From Rhabditophanes sp. KR3021 (lineage: Eukaryota > Nematoda > Chromadorea > Rhabditida > Alloionematidae): a DNA stretch of 64,000 nt. Of this stretch, positions 11,501 through 23,510 are shown piece by piece (position 1 is the first letter of the stretch; each line of letters begins with the position of its first letter). Both the position numbers and the translations under genes were made by a program. Below the pieces are notes generated by a model. That model was not told the origin of the DNA. It searched no databases and was given only the letters and a program-made list of their open reading frames with translations. Location: contig CAUJLY010000002.1 in NCBI GenBank assembly GCA_963281155.1, positions 6,572,001-6,636,000 on the forward strand, given 5' to 3'.

Positions 11501-12759
11501 TTTTTAGGTGTGTTGACTCATATTTAAAAGTAACACATATTTAGTAACGTAAACAAATATTGTGTAAAAGAGAGTCCTCTGTAATACAATGGTTATCTGA
11601 CAACCAAATCAGCCAACCATTTTTGGCCGCCGGCAACAAGCTGCCGCCTAATGAATGTATAAACAAATATGTATCTATAAATAGTAATTCTTTGTGCCCC
11701 TCTGAAATAGATACATTTTTTGATATAAAAAGGACAATTCCAATTTGCCACACTAAAATAAGATTACCTCGATTGGTGGTGTCAAAAGTTGTTTATCTGT
11801 CTCTAATTCATTTAAAGAGATCGGAATTTGTGATTGTGGTTCTAAATTTAAAAATTAAAAGTGAAAAATAGTTGTTGATTTGGTTTTAAGCAATTTAAAA
11901 ACATCCTCAAATAAACAGCTAAAAGTCGTTGTAAAAGATTATAATGGATTAAATAACAAATGTATCTTCTAATTTAAAACAGGTTATATCTTTTGACGAT
12001 CACCTTTTTCCTAATAGTTGTGGATGCTTATAAAATGTATCTTTTTAATAGATAATTATATTTATTAGAGTGAACGTAGAATGATGACCATTCAGAGATT
12101 ATTAAGGTATATGATGATGTGATTAGGTAGTTATTAATATGGATGATTTAGTATTATTTTTAGTTCACTTTACGGTGGATAACCAAATACGGGGGATTAG
12201 TGAGAGGGATAGGAATTTGAGTTCATGTTCACCCAAAAATTGGATTATTATGACGTGGGTAATACCATTTATTATGGCAAGGTTTTTAATGCCTTAAATT
12301 TGAGCAATTGGGTATCTTTAAACTGCAAAATATATCACGCATGCTTTGACGTAATTCCATTGAAAGTTGGATTCAAAATAAAATACATCTGAACTTGTTC
12401 TTTTGGCCATAATGTATAGGCAATTTCCATATTACCATCTAAAAGAGGATTAATCGTGTGGCACCTGTTTATGGCCAACTTTGTCTCAATCCCGAAATAG
12501 GCATATTTCTCATAAAAAGTAACTACAATATCTATATGGTAAAAATAGTATTGGCTCATTAAGACTAACTTCGAGTGCTAAATATCAAAATAAGTGCACA
12601 ACAAGTTATTAAAAAACTTTCTTCTGCCATATATAATTTCTAAATGTCATTGTAATTAAAAATAAATATAGGCTTCCTCTATTTGACATAACAAACCTTT
12701 TCTTCATTTTTGCCTCTTGCTTGTCAAATAGGTGGTTATATACTTTTTGGAGTTGAATT
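8523..12759. other. 4.2-kb intergenic region without a clear gene
   Basis: AT-rich sequence with many stops in all frames. Short open stretches exist (9135-9389 and 12335-12559), but they lack family features. A local GC-rich patch near 11620-11650 (GGCCGCCGG...) lies beside a near-palindrome TGGTTATCTGACAACCA (about 11589). I see no RNA gene or repeat array here. Confidence 0.4.
11560..11871 (+). other. Unassigned 103-codon open frame
   Basis: An open stretch of above-average GC at its front, containing a Cys-containing segment (NSLCPSEIDTFFDI, PICHTKIRLPR). It opens with TTG rather than ATG and has no recognisable domain. It could be an exon fragment of a decayed gene. The antisense frame (11753-11541) is equally open, which argues against either being real. 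Confidence 0.2.
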
Positions 12760-13767
12760 ATGGAGACTTTATACTCTACTATTACTACCGGAGCAACATA
12801 CAACTGCACAGGAATTGGTCCAGTTGCGTTTACTAAATCCGACCAAACAGGGAATCTATGCATTGGAATTTCTTATTTGGTTCATGCTTTTATGCATATT
12901 ATAGCATTTATGCCTCATATGATACCTAATTCCGACTTTCCCATTAAGAATTTTCTTTTGATTAGAGTAGTTGGAAATGTTGGAGATATCCTTAACTTGT
13001 TCTTGATATCAATATCTTCCGCTTTTTACTCAATTAGATATACTGCATTTTGCAGTGATCCCTTTGGTCAAACAGTTATTTCCAGTCTTTCAATGGCCAT
13101 TACAGCTCATTCCAATGCCATCGGACTTTTGTTGTGTGGTAATGTCATAATTTTGAGTTACGACTCAATTTTGTATGGGAACATTTTTAAGCAGAAACGT
13201 ATTTTTGTATGGTTTTCATTGATTTGGGCCTTTATTGGATATTACCTCATGTTCATACCAACTGGACATTATTCACCCACCAAAAATGCATGGCAACTTA
13301 GTCCATTTAATTCAGCAGATGTTGATTTAACATCAAGATCCATCAATATATTTTATCTCTTTTACAATCTCTTAGTCTTGGTCTGTTACATAATATTACT
13401 TTTCTTCCGATGCTGTACCATCTTCCTCATTGATGAAGAAGAAGAACCCACCCGAACAAGTCATAATGATCCGAATAATCAAGTACCACGGATCATGCAG
13501 TCCCACGGACATTTAAACTACCAACGTTCTGCCATGCTTCAAATAAAAATTGTAGCCTTCATCTTTGTAATTTCCGGTGGCTTATACGTTGCCGGCATCG
13601 TCTATGAATTACCGAATGCGTTCTACGTCTTTGCTACTCATTTATGGATCCTTTACCATGGTTGTCATGCCTGGATATACCTCTACACTCTCGAATCAAC
13701 CAAACATAATTTGAAAAAATTGAGAAAATATATTTACCCAAAGAGAAACCAACCAGTTCCAAGGTAA
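12760..13767 (+). CDS. Seven-transmembrane receptor (rhodopsin-like/nematode serpentine)
   Basis: Intronless ORF of 335 residues. The ATG is preceded by an in-frame TGA two codons earlier. The N-terminus is short and has an N-glycosylation site (NCTG, residue 15). Hydrophobic segments lie at about residues 33-55, 62-90, 105-130, 145-165, 193-217, 258-278 and 285-308, giving the seven helices of a GPCR. Loop 3 is acidic (DEEEEPTRTSH), and the C-tail is Lys-rich (LKKLRKYIYPK). It lacks an obvious DRY motif, so it may be a nematode-type chemoreceptor rather than a classical amine or peptide receptor. Its last codons belong to a tandem repeat that continues into the 3' region. Ligand and subfamily unknown. 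Confidence 0.65.
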   Translation: METLYSTITTGATYNCTGIGPVAFTKSDQTGNLCIGISYLVHAFMHIIAFMPHMIPNSDFPIKNFLLIRVVGNVGDILNLFLISISSAFYSIRYTAFCSDPFGQTVISSLSMAITAHSNAIGLLLCGNVIILSYDSILYGNIFKQKRIFVWFSLIWAFIGYYLMFIPTGHYSPTKNAWQLSPFNSADVDLTSRSINIFYLFYNLLVLVCYIILLFFRCCTIFLIDEEEEPTRTSHNDPNNQVPRIMQSHGHLNYQRSAMLQIKIVAFIFVISGGLYVAGIVYELPNAFYVFATHLWILYHGCHAWIYLYTLESTKHNLKKLRKYIYPKRNQPVPR

Positions 13768-13980
13768 CTTCTTCAGCTTGGAGATATCAATCCCGTATAA
13801 ATATATCCTTTTTCAATTACTGGTCAAACAACCAATTCCAATCTAACCCATCCAGCTTTTAGATATCAATTCGTTTGAATATACAACTTTCAATAAGTGA
13901 AAAACCGATTCCAAGATAACCTTTCCAGTTTGCAAATAGCAATTCGTATACATAAATATATAATCTTTAAATAAGTGATA
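13747..13980 (+). repeat. Three tandem copies of a ~77-bp unit overlapping the receptor stop codon
   Basis: Units begin near 13747, 13826 and 13901. Each starts with AACCa.TTCCAA followed by TAAC, then TCCAGCTT, AGATATCAATTCGT, AATATATA and CTTTCAATAAGTG-like blocks, with substitutions between copies. The first copy encodes the receptor's last residues and stop codon; the others are 3' of it. Confidence 0.65.
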
Positions 13981-14577
13981 AATGCTTTAATTTTATGTTC
14001 CTAAATGATATTCATTTGTAAAGGCTATTATTTCATAAATTTTTTAGGTTTTAAGTGGTAACATTTAGTAGAGAAAAATACTATTGAGGCAGTTTTTTAG
14101 TTTGCAAAAAAAAGAAGTGTGCTTGACTTAAATTCTTTATCAGTTGTTGGAAATTAAATAACGCACAATATTTAAAGTCGGCATCGGACAGCAATAGATA
14201 CTCGCTACGTATCAAAGGATCTGTTATATTTGATTATAAAAAAGGTAAATGTCGAAAGGGCACGTCATACAACGTGACGATCTATGGATATTAAAGATGC
14301 AAAAATCGTAGTAATTAAATTACATAATAAATAATAATGTAATATTCGTAGGATCATAGCCTTTAAATTAACACAATTTTAAAATAAACAGACTTTTAAA
14401 ATATTAGATTTTTATGTAAAAAGCACATGATGGAAAAATCTCTTAGTGACAAATTTGTCTTAACGGGTTGACAAAGTGATCTGTCTACTAAACGTAGTTA
14501 TTTGTGTGCAAATTAATCTTATATAAAATCACTTTATTTAACAAAAAAAATATAAAATTAAAAAGAATTGTCCCTTC
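13981..14577. other. Gap between receptor and pseudokinase
   Basis: AT-rich 3' flanks of two convergent genes. I see no gene, tRNA or repeat beyond the tandem units ending near 13980. Confidence 0.4.
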
Positions 14578-16551
14578 TCAAAAACGTGCCGTAATCTGTT
14601 CCAACTTCGTTATAATAGGGGGAAAATAAAACAATTCTCCAGGATTAGTTATCACCAAATTGATATGATTGTCTGGATCATTAGCTAATGAGTCTAGTTT
14701 CCTAATAATTGCTTCCGTCGAATCAGGCCTTAGGACTAAGTCGTATTGAACACAAGTATGGAAGATAGAAAGTAATTCGACTGAGCAATGAGCAGGCATG
14801 GTAAGCATTGCTTTTTGGATGGATACAGCCGACAGGAATTCTTCATTTGTTACCAAAGTTTCGAAGGGTGTTCCGCCGAGGGAGGCTGTTTCCCATAGAA
14901 GTACACCTAGGGACCAAATCATTGATTGTGCAATTTTACTGTTTGAATCTTTGTATACTTTTGGGATCAAGATTTCAGGGGATTGCCATCTATCTGGGCC
15001 TATAACATGGTCGGCATTAAGAAATTATTTTTTGGTTGGGAATCACCACTTTCCCCATTTTTTGATATCTTTTTCTTACTTTACACCCCCTACTTTTCCT
15101 CGCAACCCCACTATTTTTAATTACTCACTTTCCACCTCTGAATATTAGTAATTTAATTAAAATAAACTTTTATACTCTTCAATAAGTGTTTGAACATTTC
15201 TAAAGGTGACAAAGTCGGAGTAAAAAAACCAACTTCCGTTTATTATTGTGATGAATATTCTACAAATGTGACTAAATATCAATGTCATTGCTGCAAAGGA
15301 TATCTTTCAAGTAAAAAACTCTCAATCGACACTTTAGACATAGAAATTGTAAAGACCTTTTTGCTGCAGCGGGGATATTCAACGCAAATAGATACGCTGA
15401 GTCGATCAAGAATGAACTTGATGACTTAAATGTGGGTAGAAGAAAAAGTGACGTCTACATCATGATCAGTCCAGACATTGCTCCATCTAAACTCCTATCT
15501 GCTGGAGATGCCAAGAAAGATCTTTTATATGCAGACAGGACTACATAAAAGATTGAAAAAAGGATGGAAAAACACGTGATTGACTAGAACCAAGTTGTTA
15601 GACTGGATAAGGTGTGCAGAAAAGAACGACAAGGTTGCTGAACTAATGTTTCAAGATTTTTCGGATGCTAATGATCGTGTTAATCTAAGATAAGTCGTCG
15701 ATTAATTTTTAGACCACCATATTTAGTATGCTTTTAAATATTATTTGATAATTACCAGGTTTCTGAAAGAACTATTATTAATGATTTGTTAAAATAAAAC
15801 TTACTGGCTCATACTGATTAACATGCAATTGCCTCTGCTCAGCAAATCCAAATCCACCAATTTTCGCAGTTCCATTAGGGTAAACTATCACACTGCAAGC
15901 AGCTAACATGGAGTGCAAAATTCTACTTTTAATCAAATGCCCTGTTCCCTTAGCACAATCAGACATAATTCTAATTAATTGAAGTGGAGATAAGCCGGCG
16001 GCGTATTTATCTCCAGCAAATTTAGGTCTTCTGTTGTCTCTGAGGACAGTTAAGAGATCAGGATGGTTGAAATTTTCGAAGATTAGAAGTAAATTTTCGT
16101 GTTGTTCGTCTACTGCGAGAAGACAGATGATGTTGGGGTGAGACTTAGCACGGATTGAGACAGCAAGGGCATTTAGAAAAGATTCTAATTCGTAGGTATG
16201 GAATTTTTCAAATTTATGGGATGAACAGGCAATTACTTCTTCCGATTTGCCGGCTTGTTCGAGATGCTGAAGGTCAGCTTGTCTGATCACAACTCCGAAG
16301 TTTCCATCACCAATTATATTGTCAAGACGCAATCTTTTGTAGTCTAGAGTTGGGGCAGATCCAATTAATTCCCTATATTGTTTAAGGTAAACTTGTTTCA
16401 ATCGAAGTGTATTACTTCTGTTGAGAGTATCCATAGACTCATCAGAATTGTTACCCTCTAATTTAACTAATTTGGCTACATTTCCGTATTGCTTTCGTTC
16501 ACTTCTAACTCCATTATTATTCAAAAGAGGTTCGTTGCATTTATTATGAAT
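14578..16551 (-). CDS. Tyrosine-kinase-like pseudokinase
   Basis: Protein kinase fold with its catalytic residues lost. Three exons (16551-15805, 15762-15756, 14999-14578) join in frame for 391 residues; the middle one is only 7 nt. Visible motifs in order: glycine loop IGDGNFGVV (about residue 80); VIACSS where VAxK is expected (no ATP Lys); ILHSMLAAC where HRDLAA is expected (no catalytic Asp); KIGGFGFAE where DFG is expected; RWQSPEIL in place of RWMAPE; and SMIWSLGVLLWE for SDVWSFGVLLWE. The tyrosine-kinase style of the last two blocks places it near receptor tyrosine kinases. The 5' exon opens at a splice acceptor with no in-frame ATG until about 16434, so upstream exons are missing or the message is trans-spliced. 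The last intron carries a foreign insert. It probably acts as a scaffold or allosteric partner if expressed. Confidence 0.7.
15190..15690 (+). pseudogene. Decayed coding relic inside pseudokinase intron
   Basis: On the strand opposite to the kinase, about 80 open codons (15190-15429, with CHCCKGYLSSKKL) shift frame near 15365 into NANRYAESIKNELDDLNVG and SDVYIMISPDIAPSKLL, then meet stops. The composition is richer in GC than the surrounding intron. I do not recognise the protein. Its position in an intron and its antisense orientation parallel the relics at 1.1-1.6 kb and 48.1-48.4 kb. Confidence 0.45.
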
Positions 16552-17366
16552 CTACAAATTTACTTTAATTATGACCTCTACAAAACCAAAAACAGCACGT
16601 GAACATCAATTCAGAATATATTTTATTTTCATTCAAAAATATTATAGCAGTCAAAACAAACTTATATAGAGTATATTACGTTAATAATATAAAGATATTA
16701 TGACAAAAAGGATGAAAAAGATAATTGAAGCCAATTTTGAATAGACACAATATTAATACAAGAATAGTATAGTATGGTTCTAGTGGTAATAATATTATTC
16801 TAAATCACCGAAATCAATTTTTGTAGGATGAACTAATAATCACACACATCCTTTTTAATGTTTTTAGCTATTTTTGTCATGGATGTTCACGTCTCTTTTT
16901 GTTTTTGTATTTTTTGTTGGTTGTAGAAAGATATTATTAGTTTTTTTAATTGAGTTAGTGATACGTGATTAAGCGAACATCCCTTAACGGTTGTTGTGGT
17001 GATGATGGTAAGAAGGAAGTTGAGGATGTGTGATTGTAGTGTTATTAGTTCATTTGATTGACTTTTTGAGAAAATGTTAAAAAGAAGAAGACAAAAGAAG
17101 ATAAGTTTAAGAAGGTGTATACAATGGGATGTTAAAAATGACTGATGTAAAGAAAAGATAGACGAACCCGCTAAAATTTAAACATCTCGAGGAGATGTCT
17201 TTTGGTTGGTCTTAGTCCACAGTGTTTTAAATCAATTTATATATTCACAAATATATAAAAGTGTATTATGTGTGTAAAATAAAAAGGATGTGGCCAAGGT
17301 GTGTAAAAAGGATATCTAAAATTTAGTAAAAACTTATATCTTTTTAAAATTAAATTTGGGATGAAG
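16552..17366. other. Region upstream of pseudokinase
   Basis: A minus-strand TATATAAG (about 16660) is followed by short ATG-started frames that all stop quickly before the kinase exon. No convincing upstream kinase exon (signal peptide or membrane segment) is visible. The rest is low-complexity AT-rich sequence. Confidence 0.35.
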
Positions 17367-18961
17367 CTATTGCTTTAATCTTTCTAATTCAGTTCTTTTG
17401 TTTCTTACCAACAAGTCTTGATTGTTGTTTCTGGAGGAGTTTAGGGATTCGGCATTGTTTACCTTGTTGTAGTCGCCACGGGTGGAGGAACTGCAGCAGT
17501 TGGTTAGTTTGTAGCAACAGGTGATTAGAAGAATTGCTAGGCAGACTACGAATATTAAGAGCATTATGATATTTGTGAGGGGATAGCTTGAACTGTAATA
17601 GTAGTAGCTTTCTAGAATGTAATCAGAGTACGAAGAAGTTCCATTGAAGGCTGGTGCTTCGTGTGTTGGATCTAACTCAGTTGGTTCATCTGTTGTTTCT
17701 ACTGATTCACTTGAGTCAACAGGAATACTATTATCAGTAGTTTCTTTTACTTCCACAGTTGTTGGAACTTTAGTTGTTGTAATTTCTTCACTAACATCCT
17801 CACCTGAGTCTTCATCTTTTTGGTCGACGTTTGGAACTTCAGTAGTTTCGATTATTTCAACCTTATCCTCGTCTACTTCGGTTTCTTCAGATTCTTCAAT
17901 GCTCTTTTTAGGTATAATTGGAACAATTGTAATTTGTTTCTCCTCATCAGGCTGTTCTTTTTCCTCAACTTCTTCTGAACTATCACTATCATTAGGTTCG
18001 GGAGTTTCCTGCTTCTTATCATCCAATTCGATTTTCCCTTCAGTTCCATACACTTCAGACTCAAGGTCAAAGTCTAATTTATCTGATGAAACCAATATAT
18101 TAACATTCTTAAAAGGATTAGTAGTTCCTTCACTTAAAGCTAATTGTCTGGTTTTTTTAACAATTACAGTAACCCAAAACTTAGCTTCCTTGGCATCTCC
18201 GAAGAAGTCTCTGTCAAATTGAATTTCTGGGGGAAGTTCATCATCTAAGTTTTCTTTTTCAGGTTCAGCTTGTTCTGAAAAGAATTCAGAATCTTCTTCG
18301 TTGTTGGTGTTGTCAGGAATGTTTCCAGAATTCATTTCTACGTCAACGGAAGCTGTACAAACTAGGGAATCTTTTTCTAAACCAGCGCTTATTTCTCCTT
18401 CACATTCTTCTTCATCTTTTACTACATATTCAAAGTTAAGTGAAAAGTTATTCATTGCCAAATCTTTCCAATAAGGTTCCGTCCAGAATGGTTGGACTGT
18501 GACAATAACTGAAACGTTATCATTCTTAGGAATTGGTAGAGGTAAGTTTTTCAATGAAGGTAGGTAACAAATATTAAAGATAGCCTTGAAAGCTCCATTG
18601 TATCCATTTTGCACTCTACAATCGTCGGGGATTGAATGAGAACACGCACATTTTTGGTCTTCCTCAGCACGGAAAGCTCTAGCCACATGTTTCTTTTCCA
18701 TGCAAACAGAAAAGCCATTCTTATAGCATTGCTCGCATGATTTACAAGATTCTGTACTTCCATCTTCATGTACCAACACATTTTTGTTATTTGCGAAGGA
18801 AACTCTTCCACATTGAAGTTCTGTACATTCCGGTGCCAATACACTCAAGCCAGCTCTAAGATAAAAAATAAAAAATTCATCAAGCCACCCAAAACTTACA
18901 CTAATCCAATGAAAGCGAAAGCAGCAAAAAATGTAACAACATTAATTTGAGGTAACCCCAT
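17367..18961 (-). CDS. Type I membrane protein with Cys-rich head and acidic stalk
   Basis: Exon 1 (18961-18900) encodes a signal peptide (MGLPQINVVTFFAAFAFIGL); exon 2 (18855-17367) holds the rest, 516 residues in all, with a 44-bp intron. After the leader comes a Cys-rich region (about ten Cys in the first 110 residues, including CKSCEQC and CACSH), a beta-rich ectodomain with several Asn-glycosylation sites, a long Glu/Ser/Thr/Pro-rich stalk (about residues 190-430), one membrane helix (NIIMLLIFVVCLAILLITCC) and a basic cytoplasmic tail ending RTELERLKQ. I recognise no named domain. The stalk looks like a heavily O-glycosylated, extended linker, so a cell-surface or shed protein is plausible. 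It lies immediately upstream of the pseudokinase on the same strand but has its own stop. Confidence 0.75.
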
Positions 18962-21900
18962 ATCTATAAAAGATAAAAACAAATTTAAACAAAAATCCCG
19001 AAACAACCTTTTACATCCAAATGATGGTACATGACAACGAAAGCGCATACACAAAACGAAATCTGATCCTCTATAATCAAACACAATATCCCTGTGGTGA
19101 TGTTTAATTCTCTGTCTCTATCTTTTTGCCAATGCAACCAACAAAAAGTAAATATTATTTGAAAATAGTCCTCAAAGGCTAAAATGTCATCATCAAAATG
19201 TTGTTTACAGGAATTTGAAAAAAGTTTAATTTAGTTTGGGAGACTACTTTTACTGGAACTACCATACCCTTATTTATTTCTATTATTAGATTAACTTATT
19301 AGTTTGGGAATGTGAAAGGAAGTAGAATATATGTGTATATATATCTTATTACGGTTTAGTCAGAAAAGACAGAGGTGTCTTAGTATATTAAAAAGTGTGT
19401 ATTGTATAGATGTATAAATATATTTAGAGCTATCTATATACTTTGATGTTTGCACAACTTTTCCGGGTAACTGGAATCTTCTGTCAAATTTTTATATATA
19501 TACTAAATGGTGGTGGTGATATGTGTAAGTAAATTTAATTTTGGCTGATGAATCAGATTTAGCTTTGGAAGGTTTGTACAAGCAGCTTATTAATAACCCC
19601 TACCGTCCCAACTCAACAGTAAGCAAACAAAGTGATGGCCGCCGGAGAGGTACCTTTAGAAAGGTGGTTTGTCTTGAAAAGGAGTGTAGATGATGGTTCA
19701 GGTGGGGACATCATTGGGTCACCTATTAAAAGACCATTCAAATTAAGTTGTAATAAATAATATATAGTAGTATGTTGTAGATAATGCTTAATCAAAGGGG
19801 TCGGAAATGGGAGTTGAAGATTTGGTTACAGCGTCAACAATAAATTAAAATTGGTCTCGCTAAATATATGTATACTATATGGTTGATAGTATGTTAATTA
19901 CAAAGATATAATATTTGTTTTTATGAAAGAGGCCTTAAACAATGTAATTCATATAAATCATATAATTCGGTACAATTCAATATCATTTGAGATAATAATG
20001 AAATTGATATAATAGGTGGGCTAATTAAATAAAATTTAGTAATATGTTTGATGTCAGGAAGAGGGATAAAAAAGTTTGAAGTTCTGAAAGAATGAAAAAA
20101 GATCGCCCAAATTATTAGTGTATTTACATAAGGCTTGATGGTAGGGGTTAATTTGTACAAAAGAAGTTAATAAACTCTGCATCCTCCTGATCATCATTTG
20201 TGTGAGTTAAAGAAGAAAAATCAAGTAACTCAATTGATAAGTATCTATTTTTAACAGACGTCAAAATGTGTTCAAACATTTACAAGGAGATTAATTAAGC
20301 TGAGAATTAAATTACAAATACATGTGGCAAAAGGGTGCGGCTGTGAAAATTTGCGCAAGTAAAAGAGGACAATATTCTTGAGATTTAATTCGTTGAAAGA
20401 TGATCAGGCAAGTGCATGATGATGACTAGTTTCTTTTTTGATTATAAAGGAATATGTAGTTGTCAAGAAGCAAAGATGACCACTAGGTTTACTGTAATAC
20501 TGGTTAAATTGTTGGGATGGAAAAAGTATTTGCAACAACACAAAATAAGTACAAAAAGAGGGTATTTTGAATATAATAACAGGAATAAGGAGACAACTTT
20601 TTGTCTTGGACAAAAAAGATGGAGAAAGAGTTTGCGAGAACGTCATCCTTATGAAATATGATATGATTTAAGAAAAATAGTATAAAAGTATACCGTATAA
20701 AGTTCAAATTTATTTTCAAATAACGTTATCAAAATAAGAAAGAGAGTTCCGTTTTAATAATTACAAATATGCAATAAAATATAGTAATATGTGGGAGCCA
20801 TTGTGATGTTTTTTAAAAATGTGTAACAACACACATACACCCTACGCTTTACCCTCTAACGCAAACTGTAATTTTGAGTCAGCGTATGTAAACATTTGAC
20901 AAAAATGATGAGGACTAGGATCAAGTTAGGGGAAAAGTGATGAGGTATAGTTAGATGTTACCTTCATAATGAATAAGATAATGAGGAGCAGTTCCCGTAA
21001 AATTAAGTCGTGTACAAAAGTGCTGATGATTATGATATATACTTTTTGGTTGAGGTAAGGTGAATTGAAGAATGGGTCAGGCTTTCTAGTAAAGATTATA
21101 GAAGAAGTCCAGCCTACTTTTTATATTCTATTGATAATCTAAGTTGGTAGGAGTAATCAAAATGGAACGAACTCTTACCTTCAAGGAGTTATCAATACAG
21201 TTATTGTTTAGGGAAAATTAAATGAGCAATAAATGGTCTAATTATCAAATGCGAACGTAAATGAATTTGACAAAAATGAGCTGCCTACTCATTAATCACC
21301 AATCATTTTTGTAAAAAGAGGGGTAAATCTTTTTGTTATTGGGAAGGATAATTTGCTATTTACTTAGTTTAATCTTCGAACCGCGCATTTTTGCAGCCTA
21401 ATTTAATTAAATAGTATAAGTAATAAAATTTTTACCACAAAAATCATCATACTTTTTAGTTTTAATTTGATAGTTAGATAAATAAAAGAAAGTTCCACAA
21501 TATTTGTGGAGCAGTCAAAAAATAGATCATTTCTAAAAAGCTTTGAAAAGTGTTGTATCTAACAAAAATTATATTTATTTATAATAGATCAAAGATATCA
21601 AAAAGCTAATACACAACAAAATCTTTCAAAGCCTATTTATTTAAAAATAGAGGGTGATGAACTTTAAGACTCCGCTTTTTTAAGTATACAAAGTATACAG
21701 GGAAAAGTATTTTTTACAATTTCTGCAAAGGTTGTGTTATAAACAGAGATTGTTTTTGATTATCAATAGTTAATGTGTATTTGTATAAGCTTTTTTATAC
21801 TTCAATCAAAATGCATTAATTGGAAATTTGAGAAGCTTCGAAGGTATACATAGATGCGAATCTTTGATATATTTTTTTGATTATCGCATTTCAAATAAAT

Positions 21901-22754
21901 GAAGGGAAAGGTGATACTGCGTGTTTCAATTTCTTTGTGCTTGAATTCTTTTTTATCAATTATGTATTTGTAGCTTTCCAACTGTTCAAACGGTTCAAAT
22001 TTATGGAAATGTCAACAATTTGTACATTGTCAAAATAATCCTCTTTTCAAAGTTAACATTTATCTAATTAAATAAAACTCCAAATAATATATTTCCTACA
22101 AATTGATAGCAAATAAAAATTAACATTGATATTTATCAAAAGCTTTATTATATAATTGCAATGTTAACAAGAAGATAAATGGCGTAACCACACCACCAAC
22201 AAAACATAATTTTTGCTTCCAAATTTAATTAAGCAAACAATGTTTTACATATACAAAAGGAAGTGTCACAGAAAGCGATTATCTCCATGTTCGAAAGTCA
22301 AATTGCCGACTTCAGATCTTGCCTTTACCTTTGAATAACATCAAAATTTGCCCCTTCATCCCTTTTAAACCTTTATTTGCCCAGATGATAATTAAAGTGC
22401 TAAATTTAGTTTGTCTAAACTTCTTTTTTATTTGTTTTTGAACCTTAATTTGGGACAGGCAAGTTTGTAAGCAAATACTTAGTGTTTCTGTATTTGTTTT
22501 GCTGTTGATCAAAGTTGTTGCCTTTTTTGGGTGAACTTTGATTGTATAATATGGCATGCTATTTTAAAAGGAGATATGTGTGGAGTACATTACAACATAG
22601 AACAAAGTTGGGATATGTGTGTGACGCGACCTTCCAAGACACGTTGTTCCATATGAGTAACACACAGAGGAAAACAAAAAAATTGAAAACCAATTTTTAG
22701 CTATAAACAAACAGTTGTGTCGATATTTTAATTTAATCTATTTTAGCTTCAATC
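18962..22754. other. 3.8-kb intergenic region
   Basis: AT-rich, with stops in every frame and only short ORFs that lack ATG or domain features (19921-20160, 20416-20661, 22312-22557). The left end is presumably the promoter of the membrane-protein gene and the right end that of the V-ATPase gene. No RNA gene recognised. Confidence 0.4.
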
Positions 22755-23510
22755 ATGGGTTATGGAATCTACGCAATCGGAGGTACGATTGGAATTACCT
22801 TTACAGTCTTTTTGTCAACAGGTAAGGAGATAAATTATATTAGATTTAATGAACTTGGTTAGGTTTATTTTATATGCTGACTGGACAAGGCTCTCGATTC
22901 GATTTTGGATGGTTTTTGCTTAATACTTCACCACATATGTGGTCTGGTTTGGGGATCGCGGCGTCACTATCTTTGTCGGTTCTTGGAGCAGGATGGTAAG
23001 GAGGTGAATGATTTAATAGTAATTAATATACTTCAGGGGAATATTCACTACCGGAGCATCAATTCTAGGTGGCGGAGTAAAAGCACCTAGAATCAGAACT
23101 AAAAATTTAGTGTCGATTATTTTCTGCGAAGCCGTAGCAATTTTCGGAATTATCATGGCTTTCGTCTTTGTCGGGAAACTTCATCCTTTCGACAGAAACG
23201 CCGCCACTGTAACTCCAGACATACTCTCACGAAACTTACTAGCCGGATATCTAATCTTCGGCGGGGGCCTCACAGTTGGTTTTTCTAATCTTGTTTGCGG
23301 ATTAGCTGTTGGAATAGTTGGGTCAGGGGCTGCTTTGGCAGATGCTGCCAATCCAGCTTTGTTTGTAAAGATTTTGATTATAGAAATCTTTGCTTCTGCT
23401 ATTGGATTGTTTGGAATGATTATTGGGATTGTACAGGTTTGTCACTTATTGCAACTCAAGCCTTTTAATTTGTTTTTTAGACTAACAAGGCGCAAATGGG
23501 AAATACATAA
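22755..23510 (+). CDS. vha-4: V-ATPase proteolipid subunit c'' (VHA-4/ATP6V0B)
   Basis: Membrane rotor subunit of the vacuolar H+-ATPase V0 sector, which acidifies endosomes, lysosomes and the excretory canal lumen. Four exons (22755-22821, 22863-22995, 23037-23436, 23481-23510) with 41-44 bp introns encode 209 residues, the usual family length. It has long blocks nearly identical to animal c'': [56 protein letters not shown] and [18 protein letters not shown]. The proton-carrying Glu is in [11 protein letters not shown]. The C-terminus TNKAQMGNT matches the short family tail only if exon 4 is used rather than reading through the intron. A TTTTAG lies 8 bp before the ATG, suggesting spliced-leader addition. 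Intact. Confidence 0.95.

Noticed and set aside
12335..12559. 74-codon minus-strand ORF
   Set aside because: Protein-like in places, but no family, no promoter and no splice partners; too weak to call.
17644..18222. 192-codon plus-strand Ser/Val-rich ORF
   Set aside because: Antisense of the acidic stalk of the membrane protein; composition explained by Glu/Thr codons.
19320..19520. TA-rich microsatellite as a functional element
   Set aside because: Simple AT-rich sequence of the kind found throughout the window, with no further structure.
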